From assembly GCF_014696315.1 (NCBI RefSeq), contig NZ_JACJPX010000001.1:124001-188000 (forward strand): DNA of 64,000 nucleotides, given 5' to 3'. The notes under the pieces were generated by a model, which was given only the letters and a program-made list of their open reading frames with translations, did no database searches and was not told the DNA's origin. Below are positions 9,033 to 18,027 of this stretch, piece after piece. Origin of the DNA: Calothrix membranacea FACHB-236 (GTDB taxonomy: Bacteria > Cyanobacteriota > Cyanobacteriia > Cyanobacteriales > Nostocaceae). The translations under genes and the position numbers were made by a program. Every line of letters begins with the position of its first letter. Position 1 is the stretch's first letter.

Positions 9033-10316
9033 CTAGAAAGTCATCCATTTTTTCAGTGGATTACCATCTGCGCCTAGTATGGGCTGACCATTTTCGTCTA
9101 CTTGGATTGGGGAAAGCTTTTCGGTCTCTGCAATTGGAGTTCTGGTAACTGTTGTACCATCTGCATTGGTAGTCCAAATTTCGTCCGCACCTGTAGCATA
9201 ATCGCGGAAGTAGATATCAGTTCTACCATCGTTGTTGAAATCGCCAAATGTTGCTTGGGCGGTTGTAGAACTGGGTGCTAGGAAGGTTTCAGTCACAATT
9301 GAGGTACCATCCATCAACCAGGTGGTATTTTCACCTGTGGCATTATTGCGCCAGAAAATATCAGTCTTACCATCACCGTTGAAATCAGCAATGCTAGATG
9401 TCCAGTTTGCATCTAGAGTTGTCAAAGAACCTTCGGTGAAGAAGACGTTATTTAATACAGAATCTGTAGTCCAAATTTTGTTTTCACCGGTTGTAGTGTT
9501 CCGCCAGAGAATGTCAGAACGGAAATCACCGTTGAAATCGCCAAGGGTGAAAGTCCAGCTAGCATCTTGTGCTTGTAGAGAAGTCTTACTAGCTTGGGTT
9601 CCATCGATGAACCAAGCGCTGTTTTCACCAGTAGCACTACGCCAGAAAATGTCAGTTTTACCATTACCGTCAAAATCGACCATAGTAGCAGTCCAGGTGG
9701 GGTCGAGACTTTCTAGTAAGGTTCCGCTTTTAATTACTTGGCTGGGGTTGCTAGCATCTACCAACCAAACGGCGTTTTGACCTGTTTGATTATTACGCCA
9801 GAAGATGTCAGTCTTGCGATCGCCATCAAAATCACCAATCAGTGGTGTCCAAGATGAATCTAGAGCATCTAGACCAATCAGACCAGCAACGTTTACTCCA
9901 TCCATTACCACCAAACTGTTCTGTCCTGTTACCTGATTACGTAACAAGAAGTCAGTCTTACCATCGCCGTTAAAATCACCAATTTTGTAAACTGTTGAAG
10001 CTAAATCAATTTGGCCCAAAGAACCCTTAGCTGCAACGTTTGTTCCATCCATCAACCAAACCTGAGTTTCACCGGTTTGAGCATCAACCCAGATTTTATC
10101 TGTTTTACCATCGCCGTTGAAATCAGGCACAATCGCCGGACTTGTTATATAAGGATTAGGGTTGGGGTTAGCAGAACCAAATAAAGATTGTGATGATACA
10201 GACGAAGCGCTACTTTGGCTATTAATAGCAGTAGATTTTTCATCAAAAGGTGATGATATATTTAATGTTTGGTAATTTGCTGATTGCAAACTTGTATCCA
10301 AAGATTTATCAGGCAT
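9033..10316 (-). CDS. FG-GAP/VCBS repeat protein
   Basis: A 427-residue protein built of seven repeats of about 50 residues, each with a calcium-loop motif such as DFNGDGKTDIFWRN followed by TGENxxWLMDG. One loop is altered (DFNGDFRSD) and one is DFDGNGKTD. Such repeats form beta-propeller blades that bind calcium, and are found in surface or secreted proteins. The N-terminal 60 residues are Ser/Asn-rich with no classical signal peptide, so export would need another route (for example type I). The C-terminus (IQVDENGQPILGADG) is repeat-free. No catalytic domain is seen, and the ligand is unknown. Confidence 0.85.
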   Translation of the reverse strand: MPDKSLDTSLQSANYQTLNISSPFDEKSTAINSQSSASSVSSQSLFGSANPNPNPYITSPAIVPDFNGDGKTDKIWVDAQTGETQVWLMDGTNVAAKGSLGQIDLASTVYKIGDFNGDGKTDFLLRNQVTGQNSLVVMDGVNVAGLIGLDALDSSWTPLIGDFDGDRKTDIFWRNNQTGQNAVWLVDASNPSQVIKSGTLLESLDPTWTATMVDFDGNGKTDIFWRSATGENSAWFIDGTQASKTSLQAQDASWTFTLGDFNGDFRSDILWRNTTTGENKIWTTDSVLNNVFFTEGSLTTLDANWTSSIADFNGDGKTDIFWRNNATGENTTWLMDGTSIVTETFLAPSSTTAQATFGDFNNDGRTDIYFRDYATGADEIWTTNADGTTVTRTPIAETEKLSPIQVDENGQPILGADGNPLKKWMTF

Positions 10317-10937
10317 GGTGGGTTCTTATGACTGGTTGTGATTAAAGTTTTAACTTCTTTGGTTAATAAAATTCTGTTCTTACATAACATTTGAATAGTG
10401 TTAAATATTTTTTAACTAAGTTAGCTTAAATATCAATATTTAATAACATTGATTTGTTTTAAATAGTAAATTTTATTTGATTTTAAAGTTCATAATAAAC
10501 AATCAAATAAATATTTTTGTTCAGGTGATGCTTTGTAAATAAAGCTGAAAGCCAATATTTATAAGGTGTTTAAAGCCAGTAATGATAGAGAAAGCAGTTC
10601 TGTATTTGAGGCTGCTGAACTGCAAAAACATATATAAAGCAGCGAAAAACCAAATTGTTAATGCTGGATACAGTAAATTTCATTGATGTCCAGATTGAAC
10701 ATTGCTAGTTAATAATAAAAATATTTTTATCGATAAACTGCTATATAATTAATGTTCTGCATTTTCAAAGATTAGCGAATGATAACTTTTCGATTCGAGA
10801 GAAGTATAGCCGCCAGAAAAATCAAAAAATATTGACTAAATCAACAAGAATTTGTCACAACTATCACAGATGTAATATATGCAATCTGTAGTGTTTAAAG
10901 GTTAAGATATCAAGATAATTGGAGATATAAAGTAGCT
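10317..10937. other. Intergenic region between two divergent genes, 621 bp
   Basis: Very AT-rich. It must hold the promoters of the FG-GAP gene (left) and pepP (right). I see no credible gene or strong hairpin. A weak ribosome-binding sequence (GGAGAT) precedes pepP. Confidence 0.5.
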
Positions 10938-12245
10938 ATGCAAGCAGAATATCAAAAGCGTCGTCAGCAATTGATGTCAAAACTTGGCAATGGAACTGCC
11001 ATTTTTCGGAGTGCGCCAATGGCTGTGATGCACAACGATGTGGAATACACTTATCGCCAAGACAGTGATTTCTTTTATTTGACTGGTTTTAACGAACCGC
11101 AAGCGGTAGCTGTGTTAGCACCCCATCACCCAGAACATCAGTTTGTGTTGTTTGTTCAACCTAAGGATCGGGAAAAAGAAGTTTGGACTGGTTATCTGTG
11201 TGGAGTTGATGCAGCTAAAGAGTTGTATGGTGCTGATGAAGCTTACCCCATCCACGAACTGGATGAGAAATTACCTCAATATTTAGAAAAAGCCGATCGC
11301 ATTTACTATCATTTAGGACGCGATCGCACTTTTAATGATACAGTCCTCAAACATTATCAAAGCTTACTCCGCACCTACCCCAAACGCGGTACCGGGCCAA
11401 TAGCCATTGAAGATACAGGCGCAATTCTCAGCGCTATGAGATTGCATAAAAGCGCAGCCGAATTAGACTTGATGCGAAAAGCAGCTGCGATCGCAACTGA
11501 AGCACACACTCATGCACTGAAAGTTACCACACCGGGACGTTATGAGTATGAAATCCAGGCGGAAATTGAACATATTTTCCGCTTGCGGGGTGCAATGGGG
11601 CCTGCTTATCCTTCCATTGTCGCCTCTGGTGTTAACGCTTGCGTTTTGCATTATATAGAGAATGATCGTCAAATGCAGGATGGGGAATTACTGCTGATTG
11701 ATGCAGGTTGCGCCTATGGTTATTACAACTCTGATATTACGCGGACATTTCCGGTAGGCGGAAAGTTCACCACAGAACAAAAGATATTATATGAAATTGT
11801 TTTAGAAGCGCAGAAAAAAGCGATCGCTCAAGTTCAACCAGGTAATCCCTTCAACTTAGTCCACGATACAGCCGTGCGTGTCCTCACAGAAGGCTTAGTA
11901 GAAGTAGGAATCTTGAAAGGTGAAGTTGACAAATTAATTGAAGAAGAAAAATATAAACCATACTATATGCACCGTACTAGCCATTGGTTAGGCTTGGATG
12001 TGCATGATGTCGGTGTGTATCAGCATGGTGAAAACCCGCAGATTTTACAACCTGGACAAGTGCTGACAGTAGAACCGGGATTATATATTGTGCCAGATAC
12101 CAAACTTGCAGAAGACCAACCCCAAACTGATCCGCGTTGGGTGGGGATTGGGATTCGTATTGAAGATGATGTGTTAGTTACCAGCACCGGACATGAAGTG
12201 TTAACGGCTGGAGTTCCCAAAGAAGTGGATGAAGTTGAGAGATGA
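10938..12245 (+). CDS. pepP: Xaa-Pro aminopeptidase (aminopeptidase P)
   Basis: Cytosolic dimanganese enzyme that removes the N-terminal residue from peptides with Pro in second place. It has 435 residues, like E. coli PepP. The N-terminal domain has the AMP_N pattern (FRSAPMAVMHNDVEYTYRQD, then FFYLTGF). The M24 domain shows all metal ligands: LLIDAGCAYGYYNSDITRTF (two Asp), HRTSHWLGLDVHD (His), LTVEPGLYI (Glu) and GIGIRIEDDVLV (Glu). It is followed by a MITE-like element and a terminator-like hairpin. Confidence 0.95.
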   Translation: MQAEYQKRRQQLMSKLGNGTAIFRSAPMAVMHNDVEYTYRQDSDFFYLTGFNEPQAVAVLAPHHPEHQFVLFVQPKDREKEVWTGYLCGVDAAKELYGADEAYPIHELDEKLPQYLEKADRIYYHLGRDRTFNDTVLKHYQSLLRTYPKRGTGPIAIEDTGAILSAMRLHKSAAELDLMRKAAAIATEAHTHALKVTTPGRYEYEIQAEIEHIFRLRGAMGPAYPSIVASGVNACVLHYIENDRQMQDGELLLIDAGCAYGYYNSDITRTFPVGGKFTTEQKILYEIVLEAQKKAIAQVQPGNPFNLVHDTAVRVLTEGLVEVGILKGEVDKLIEEEKYKPYYMHRTSHWLGLDVHDVGVYQHGENPQILQPGQVLTVEPGLYIVPDTKLAEDQPQTDPRWVGIGIRIEDDVLVTSTGHEVLTAGVPKEVDEVER

Positions 12246-12267
12246 GTCAATATTAGATTTTGGATGT

Positions 12268-12372
12268 TATACCAATTTGAAAAAAGAATGCGACAAATTG
12301 TAGGGGCACGGGCATTGCCCTGCCCTCTAGAATATTATTAATGTGTCGCAAATATTATTTGATTTGGTATTA
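12268..12372. mobile_element. MITE-like palindromic element, copy 2
   Basis: A 105-bp segment that is, as reverse complement, closely similar to 8618-8727. It shares the TACCAATTTGAAAAAAGAAT end, the TGTCGCA motif, the GGGGCA..GGGCATTGCCC core and the TCTAGA..TATT stretch. It lies 22 bp after the pepP stop. Confidence 0.75.
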
Positions 12373-12408
12373 AATTTTGCACGAGAAAATTCAAAATCTG
12401 CTGAAAAA

Positions 12409-12445
12409 ATGAGTGTAAGGTGGAAAGTTCCTACCCTACACTCAT
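12409..12445 (+). terminator. Probable pepP terminator
   Basis: The stem ATGAGTGTA / TACACTCAT (with further pairing inside) is followed by CTTTTAT. It lies beyond the MITE-like copy, so the element would be transcribed with pepP. Confidence 0.5.
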
Positions 12446-12458
12446 CTTTTATCATCTA

Positions 12459-12653
12459 TTAGCCAAACAACCGACGCTCTAAGTAGTAATTCTGTTTTGT
12501 ATTACATATATATTCAGTAACTTTTGTCTTGGCAAACCTAGAAGTTTTCTCATCTATTCCCTTGGCTTCAAATGGAGGGTAAATAGAATGAGTTTTTGGG
12601 ATTGAGGACTCTGGTTTATACCAGCGTCTTTTAATGATTGAGATATAAAACAT
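12459..12653 (-). CDS. Small hypothetical protein
   Basis: Possible 64-residue basic protein (starts MFYISIIKRRWYKPESS, ends YYLERRLFG). The start at 12653 is preceded by AGGAG with 8-base spacing, which favours a real gene. A longer frame extends to 12701 without a better start. No family is recognised. Composition is plausible but the length is short. Confidence 0.35.
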   Translation of the reverse strand: MFYISIIKRRWYKPESSIPKTHSIYPPFEAKGIDEKTSRFAKTKVTEYICNTKQNYYLERRLFG

Positions 12654-12741
12654 GGCTTTTGCTCCTGAGGAAGCTTTGCCTACAGATACATTGTAATACA
12701 AATACTACAAAATTTCAAAACAATGATCAAAGTTGCTGCCC

Positions 12742-12774
12742 AGATCCCCGACTTTTTGAAAAAGTCGGGGATCT
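12742..12774. repeat. Solo REP-like palindrome
   Basis: A 33-nt perfect palindrome (AGATCCCCGACTTTTT, then G, then the complement). It has the same length and plan as the two palindromes that flank the RAYT gene at 58.8-59.5 kb, so it is probably a dispersed member of that family. Confidence 0.75.
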
Positions 12775-12844
12775 AAATCTCGCTAAAGTAAGTGACATTC
12801 GCCTCTATACTTTGTGATTACCATAGCTCTACTCTACAGCTTCT

Positions 12845-12979
12845 TTACTTCTCCTCCGGTTCCAGCAATTCCCAAATCAGTAAGGCTAACTCAATCGCAA
12901 CACCAGAACCGGGAACAAAGAAATCAGCAATTAAAGGAATCAGAAATAACACAACCGCCATCAGCTTCTTAGCTTTCAT
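12845..12979 (-). CDS. 44-residue membrane protein
   Basis: The reverse strand from ATG 12979 encodes a Lys-rich start (MKAKKLMAVV), one long hydrophobic segment containing ADFFVPGSGVAIELALLIW, and the acidic end ELLEPEEK. An AGGTGA lies 5 bp upstream of the ATG. The composition, ribosome site and clean stop favour a real small gene. I know no family. It is divergent from the NB-ARC/TPR gene, 170 bp away. Confidence 0.6.
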   Translation of the reverse strand: MKAKKLMAVVLFLIPLIADFFVPGSGVAIELALLIWELLEPEEK

Positions 12980-13149
12980 TAACTTCACCTGAAACACTGA
13001 AGCAAAGGTAGATTTGGGGTAGTAAATGGAAGCAAAAGCGGGTGTTTGTTGGTTGTAATGCGTGAATCTGCCGAGGTTTGAGTTTGGGGATGCTAGATTA
13101 AGTTTGGGGAATCCCTAAACTTTGTCGCAAATTTGGGCAAGAATAATCG

Positions 13150-16100
13150 ATGGCGCGTGTTAGCTATGGCGATGATGTCAAAACGCGGGTAAGAAAACTG
13201 TTAGAAAGGTTTTTGGTTTATGTCAATTACGAGTTAGAAAACCGTGAACGGTTCACAATTGACGAAAATTGGGCAACGCCACAGCAAGTAATAGTAAGAA
13301 CACAGCTAAGAATTCTGGCAGAACTTAGCGGTTTAACCAAAGAAGAAGTCCGAGAAGCATTAAAACGACTGGAAGATTTTTTAGATATTCTCGAAGACTT
13401 GCGCGAACACAAGCGAGGTTCAGAGAACTGGCACTTTCGCCTAACACTTTGGCATGATAAAAGCGACAAAGACGGGAATTTACAGAAATTTGATGCCGAA
13501 TGGCAAAGCCGACGAGAAAAATTACCCGGTGTACAGCGTGCGGAAGGTAGAAAAGCTAAACTTTCGCCTACCCGTTACGAGAATATTCCCTTGAGTGGGG
13601 TAGCGAAGTTTGTCGGACGAGAAACGGAATTGCAAAACCTCCATCATTTGTTGCAGAAGAATCAACAGGTAGCTATTGCAGCTATTGCGGGAATGGGTGG
13701 AGTCGGGAAAACAGAACTAGCTGTGCAATATGCGAATTTGCACCGCGTCACATATCAAGGCGGAATTTGCTGGTTGTCTGCATTACAGGATGTGGGGGTG
13801 CAATTGGTGCAGTTTGCTGTTAATAAGCTGCAATTGAACATCCCAGATGATTTAGATTTAGTTGGAAGAGTGCAATATTGCCTCACAAAATGGCATCAGG
13901 GTGAGGTTTTACTGGTAATTGATAACGTTACTAACTATCGAGAGGAAGTTAGGTGTTATTTAGAGTCTGTTCCTTCCCGGTTTAAGCAGTTAATTACCAC
14001 ACGGGAAAAATTACAGCCGCCGATAGTGCGATTAGATTTAGATGTGCTGACACCACTAGCGGCGATGCAGTTATTAAAATCCATAATTGGTAGAGAAAGA
14101 CTGCGGCGTGAGGCGTTAGTTGCGAGAAGACTTTGTAAATGGCTGGGATATTTGCCCTTGGGTTTAGAATTAGTCGGGCGTTATTTGTTAGGTGATGAGG
14201 AATTATCCTTAGCAGAAATGCTGCAAGACTTGGAAAAAGAGCGTTTAAAGCATCAGGCTTTAGAAGAAGTTCCCCAAGAAATGGCTGTGAAATTGGGTGT
14301 CGCTGCTGCTTTTGAGTTGAGTTGGCGACGGTTGCGAGAAAATGCTCAACGTTTAGGCTGTCTTCTGAGTTTATTCGCCTTAGCGCCGATTCCTTGGGAG
14401 TTGGTGGAGGGTGTAACAATAAATAATCAGGCTCAAGATTGGAAAAAAGCTAGACGAGATTTGTTACAGTTGCACTTACTCCAGCCCAAAGGTGAGGGAA
14501 TTTATCAACTACATCCACTACTGCGGGAGTTTTTCCAAGATAAGCTGACAGGTTTAGAACAAGCAGAGGAATTTAAGCGAAGTTTTTGCGGGGTAATGGT
14601 AGCAGTTGCTGAAGATATTCCTGAAACTCCCACAATTCAGCAAATTAAGGATGTCGCCCCCGCCATACCTCACTTGGTAGAAGTAGCAGACAATCTCATT
14701 GAGTATGTCAGCGATGAAGATTTATATTGGGTATTCACTGGCAACGCTTCTTTTTATAATAGTCAAGGATTGTATGACAAAGCAGCACCTTGGCTTGAGC
14801 AGTGTTTAGAAGCTACTAAAAAACGCTTGGGCGAAGAACATCCAGATGTTGCAAGCAGCCTCAACAACCTCGCATCACTCTACGAATCCCAAGGGAGATA
14901 CAGCGAAGCTGAACCCTTGTACATCCAAGCTTTGGCACTGAGGCGCAAACTGTTAGGCGAAGAACATCCAGATGTTGCAAGCAGCCTCAACAACCTCGCA
15001 GGACTCTACTACTTTCAAGGGAGATACAGCGAAGCTGAACCCTTGTACATCCAAGCTTTGGCACTGATGCGCAAACTGCTAGGCGAAGAACATCCAGATG
15101 TTGCAAGCAGCCTCAACAACCTCGCATTACTCTACGAATCCCAAGGGAGATACAGCGAAGCTGAACCCTTGTACATCCAAGCTTTGGCACTGAGGCGCAA
15201 ACTGCTAGGCGAAGAACATCCATCTGTTGCAACCAGCCTCAACAACCTCGCAGCACTCTACTACTCCCAAGGGAGATACAGCGAAGCTGAACCCTTGTAC
15301 ATCCAAGCTTTGGCACTAACGCGCAAACTGCTAGGCGAAGAACATCCATTTGTTGCACAAAGCCTCAACAACCTCGCAGAACTCTACCGTTCCCAAGGGA
15401 GATACAGCGAAGCTGAACCCTTGTACATCCAAGCTTTGGCACTGTGGCGCAAACTGCTAGGCGAAGAACATCCAAATTTTGCACTTAGCCTCAACAACCT
15501 CGCATTACTCTACTACTCCCAAGGGAAATACAGCGAAGCTGAATCTTTGTACATCCAAGCTTTGGCACTGTGGCGCAAACTGCTAGGCGAAGAACATCCA
15601 TCTGTTGCAAGCAGCCTCAACAACCTCGCAGAACTCTACCGTTCCCAAGGGAGATACAGCGAAGCTGAACCCTTGTACATCCAAGCTTTGGCACTGTACC
15701 GCAAACTGCTAGGCGAAGAACATCCATCTGTTGCACAAAGCCTCAACAACCTCGCAGCACTCTACTACTCCCAAGGGAGATACAGCGAAGCTGAACCCTT
15801 GTACATCCAAGCTTTGGCACTGTACCGCAAACTGCTAGGCGAAGAACATCCAGATGTTGCAAACAGCCTCAACAACCTCGCAGCACTCTACTACTCCCAA
15901 GGGAGATACAGCAAAGCTGAACCCTTGTACATCCAAGCTTTGGCACTGAGGCGCAAACTGCTAGGCGAAGAACATCCAGATGTTGCAAACAGCCTCAACA
16001 ACCTCGCATTTTTCTACAAATCCCAAGGGAGATACAGCGAAGCTGAATCTTTGTACATCCAAGCTTTGGCACTGTACCGCAAACTGCTAGGCGAAGAACA

Positions 16101-16293
16101 TCCAGATGTTGCACAAAGCCTCAACAACCTCGCATTTCTCTACAAATCCCAAGGGAGATACAGCGAAGCTGAATCTTTGTACATCCAAGCTTTGGATATT
16201 TTAGAGCGACAATTAGGAGTGGATCATCCCAATACTGTTACTGTGCGTAAAAATTTAGCAGATTTTCGCGCCCAACTCGCCTCACAACAGTAA
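13150..16293 (+). CDS. NLR-like STAND ATPase: NB-ARC plus TPR repeats
   Basis: A 1047-residue signal-transduction ATPase. The N-terminal domain (about 1-135; RVSYGDDVKTRVRKLLERFL, then GSENWHFRLTLWH) is one often seen on cyanobacterial NB-ARC proteins and has no known role. The NB-ARC module (about 155-470) has Walker A IAGMGGVGKTELA (K187), Walker B VLLVIDNV and a sensor TTRE. After a linker come eleven 42-residue kinesin-light-chain-type TPRs (560-1021) and a twelfth partial one. The repeats are almost identical except at a few positions. Such proteins act as ligand-triggered switches and some are anti-phage sensors; defence here is inference. No toxin or protease domain is visible in it or beside it. 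Confidence 0.88.
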   Translation: MARVSYGDDVKTRVRKLLERFLVYVNYELENRERFTIDENWATPQQVIVRTQLRILAELSGLTKEEVREALKRLEDFLDILEDLREHKRGSENWHFRLTLWHDKSDKDGNLQKFDAEWQSRREKLPGVQRAEGRKAKLSPTRYENIPLSGVAKFVGRETELQNLHHLLQKNQQVAIAAIAGMGGVGKTELAVQYANLHRVTYQGGICWLSALQDVGVQLVQFAVNKLQLNIPDDLDLVGRVQYCLTKWHQGEVLLVIDNVTNYREEVRCYLESVPSRFKQLITTREKLQPPIVRLDLDVLTPLAAMQLLKSIIGRERLRREALVARRLCKWLGYLPLGLELVGRYLLGDEELSLAEMLQDLEKERLKHQALEEVPQEMAVKLGVAAAFELSWRRLRENAQRLGCLLSLFALAPIPWELVEGVTINNQAQDWKKARRDLLQLHLLQPKGEGIYQLHPLLREFFQDKLTGLEQAEEFKRSFCGVMVAVAEDIPETPTIQQIKDVAPAIPHLVEVADNLIEYVSDEDLYWVFTGNASFYNSQGLYDKAAPWLEQCLEATKKRLGEEHPDVASSLNNLASLYESQGRYSEAEPLYIQALALRRKLLGEEHPDVASSLNNLAGLYYFQGRYSEAEPLYIQALALMRKLLGEEHPDVASSLNNLALLYESQGRYSEAEPLYIQALALRRKLLGEEHPSVATSLNNLAALYYSQGRYSEAEPLYIQALALTRKLLGEEHPFVAQSLNNLAELYRSQGRYSEAEPLYIQALALWRKLLGEEHPNFALSLNNLALLYYSQGKYSEAESLYIQALALWRKLLGEEHPSVASSLNNLAELYRSQGRYSEAEPLYIQALALYRKLLGEEHPSVAQSLNNLAALYYSQGRYSEAEPLYIQALALYRKLLGEEHPDVANSLNNLAALYYSQGRYSKAEPLYIQALALRRKLLGEEHPDVANSLNNLAFFYKSQGRYSEAESLYIQALALYRKLLGEEHPDVAQSLNNLAFLYKSQGRYSEAESLYIQALDILERQLGVDHPNTVTVRKNLADFRAQLASQQ
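14827..16212 (+). repeat. Eleven tandem 126-bp repeats inside the TPR region
   Basis: Each unit begins (T/C)T(A/G)GGCGAAGAACATCCA and is 126 bp. Most bases match between copies, and differences cluster in the codons for repeat residues 7, 10, 17, 20 and 39. A diverged partial unit begins at 16213. High DNA identity means copies can be gained, lost or converted. Confidence 0.95.
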
Positions 16294-17024
16294 AATTCAA
16301 GTTCCCAACCTCATCATTCAAGCTTTTATCTCCAAGTTCCGAGTTCCGAACTCGAAGTTTCGTGTTCTAAACTCAAAGTTTCGTGTTCTAAACGAGAACG
16401 TTCTTGTTCCCAGTGAGAATATTCATGTTCCAAACGAGAATGTTCTTGTTCTGAGGGAGAATGATGGTGTTCTGAAGGCGATCGCTCCACCTTTTGACTC
16501 GAAGTTTCTTGTTCACAGGTGGAATGGTGGTGTTGTGAGGGCGATCGCTCCACCTTTTTACTCGAAGTTTCCTGTTATGAAGTGGAATGATGGTGTTCTG
16601 AGGGCGATCGCTCTACCTTTTTGCTCAAAGTTTCTTGTTAGCAGGTGGAATGATGGTGTTATGGGGGCGATCGCTCCACTGAAATTGTAAAATGAGATGC
16701 GATCGCTTGTGAGGGTTGAGAGATGAATGTGAGAGCGATCGCTAATTTTTTAAGAAACAAATACTTTGGAAATGTTGGGTTTCGTTCCTCAACCAAACCT
16801 ACATTGTTTGAGAGCGATCACTTCTGTTCAAGGTGTCAAATTAGATGCGAGCGATCGCAGTTGTTTTCAAACTAGTAAAAACTCTGGTGCTAATTAGCTT
16901 ATCAGTATTCTAAGAAGCAGCTAAAATCATTTTCAAATCTGCTCGCCTAATTTCCAATGAGCTTCTCCACATACTATTAACTCATCAACTTCATTACAAA
17001 GTAAAACTTGCCGCTTATGATGGT
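16294..17024. other. Intergenic region, 731 bp, rich in HIP1 and repeats
   Basis: Holds the 63-bp repeat array (below), then scattered GCGATCGC sites up to about 16860. The leftward 75-codon open frame across 16326-16553 is a by-product of the repeats (Ser/Glu/His-rich with a 7-residue period). I do not call it a gene. Confidence 0.6.
16430..16680. repeat. Four 63-bp tandem repeats, each with one HIP1 site
   Basis: HIP1 octamers sit at 16478, 16541, 16604 and 16667, exactly 63 bp apart, within a common unit that contains GTGGAATGATGGTGTT and GCTCCACCTTTT. A more degenerate 21-bp-type repeat (GTTCTTGTTCC, AACGAGAAT) precedes it from about 16340. Confidence 0.85.
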
Positions 17025-17900
17025 GTGAGTTTTTGGCCCCCTGATGTGACACACAATCAATACCAGCGACAAAAGATCATTAGTGGAGTGGCGATCGCAT
17101 TTTCACTAACAGCTTGCAGTTTTACCCCAACAGCTATTTCTCCACAATCCAACACCAAGCAGCTAACAAGTCAACTTCAAGCTGTACAAGTTCCGCAACA
17201 AAAGACAACCAGCCAAGATAAACCACAATCACAGTCACCAGCTAAAGTAGAAAACCTCACTTTTAGCGTTCCAGATAAGTTTCAGGGACAAACTGTGTAT
17301 CATGTTCAACCTAACAATAACGAGAAAGTTATTGCCTTGAGCATTGATGATGGCCCTTGGCCCAAAACTACATTACAAATGCTGGATATTCTCAAGCAAA
17401 ATAATGTGAAAGCCACATTCTTTTGGGTAGGACAAGCTTTACAAGCCAATCCTGAAATTGCGAAACAAGTAGTAGCCCAAGGACACGCCATTGGTAATCA
17501 TACTTGGCATCATTGGTATCGCCGCATGGATGCAGCCACAGCCAAAAGTGAAATTGAGCGCACAAACGAACTCATCTACAAAACCACAGGAGTAAAAACT
17601 AGTCTGTTTCGTCCCCCCGGAGGCGTGTTAAACAACGGACTAGCAGCTTACGCCAAAAGCCAAAAATCCGCAGTAGTCATGTGGTCGCAAACTTCCGCCG
17701 ACACCGATCCACGTGCGAAATCTCAAGTATTCGTCAAAAACGTCTTAAGAGATGCCAAACCCGGATCTATAGTATTGATGCACGACGGCGGAGGCGATCG
17801 CAAAAGAACTGTAGAAGCCTTGCCCGAAATCATCAGCGGACTCAAAAAGCAAGGCTACCGATTTGTCACAGTTCCCGAACTCTTAGAAATGCAAAAGTAA
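17025..17900 (+). CDS. Polysaccharide deacetylase, putative lipoprotein
   Basis: NodB-fold carbohydrate esterase (CE4) that removes N-acetyl groups from peptidoglycan, chitin-like or exopolysaccharide chains outside the cytosol. It has 291 residues. The N-terminus has a hydrophobic stretch ending in the lipobox LTAC, then a Gln/Ser/Pro-rich linker to about residue 85. The NodB motifs are present: SIDDGP (metal Asp and base), GNHTWHH (metal His pair), RPPGG and IVLMHDGGG. The start is uncertain: GTG 17025, or GTG 17046 closer to the signal. No ribosome site decides. The substrate is not predictable. Confidence 0.85.
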   Translation: MSFWPPDVTHNQYQRQKIISGVAIAFSLTACSFTPTAISPQSNTKQLTSQLQAVQVPQQKTTSQDKPQSQSPAKVENLTFSVPDKFQGQTVYHVQPNNNEKVIALSIDDGPWPKTTLQMLDILKQNNVKATFFWVGQALQANPEIAKQVVAQGHAIGNHTWHHWYRRMDAATAKSEIERTNELIYKTTGVKTSLFRPPGGVLNNGLAAYAKSQKSAVVMWSQTSADTDPRAKSQVFVKNVLRDAKPGSIVLMHDGGGDRKRTVEALPEIISGLKKQGYRFVTVPELLEMQK

Positions 17901-18027
17901 TGGGCATGGGGCATTGGTAATGGGTAATGAGTAATGAGTAATGGGTAATGGGTGTTTGTTCCCCTTTCCCCTTTTACCCTTTCCCCTTGTTCCTAGTCCC
18001 CAGTCCCCAGTCCCCAGTCCCCAACCC
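17901..18027. repeat. Heptamer repeats (GGTAATG / CAGTCCC)
   Basis: Seven-base units GGTAATG/AGTAATG, then CCCTTTT and CAGTCCC units, fill the 127-bp gap between two convergent genes. Confidence 0.8.

Noticed and set aside
9232-9780. 182-codon frame antisense to the FG-GAP gene
   Set aside because: Caused by the regular repeat codons of the FG-GAP gene; the composition is not protein-like and there is no start signal.
12792-12992. Rightward 66-codon frame
   Set aside because: It lies antisense to the better-supported 44-residue membrane protein, which has a ribosome site and sensible composition.
16326-16553. Leftward 75-codon frame rich in Ser, Glu and His
   Set aside because: It is produced by the 21/63-bp tandem repeats; it has no ribosome site, and stops interrupt the next repeat units.
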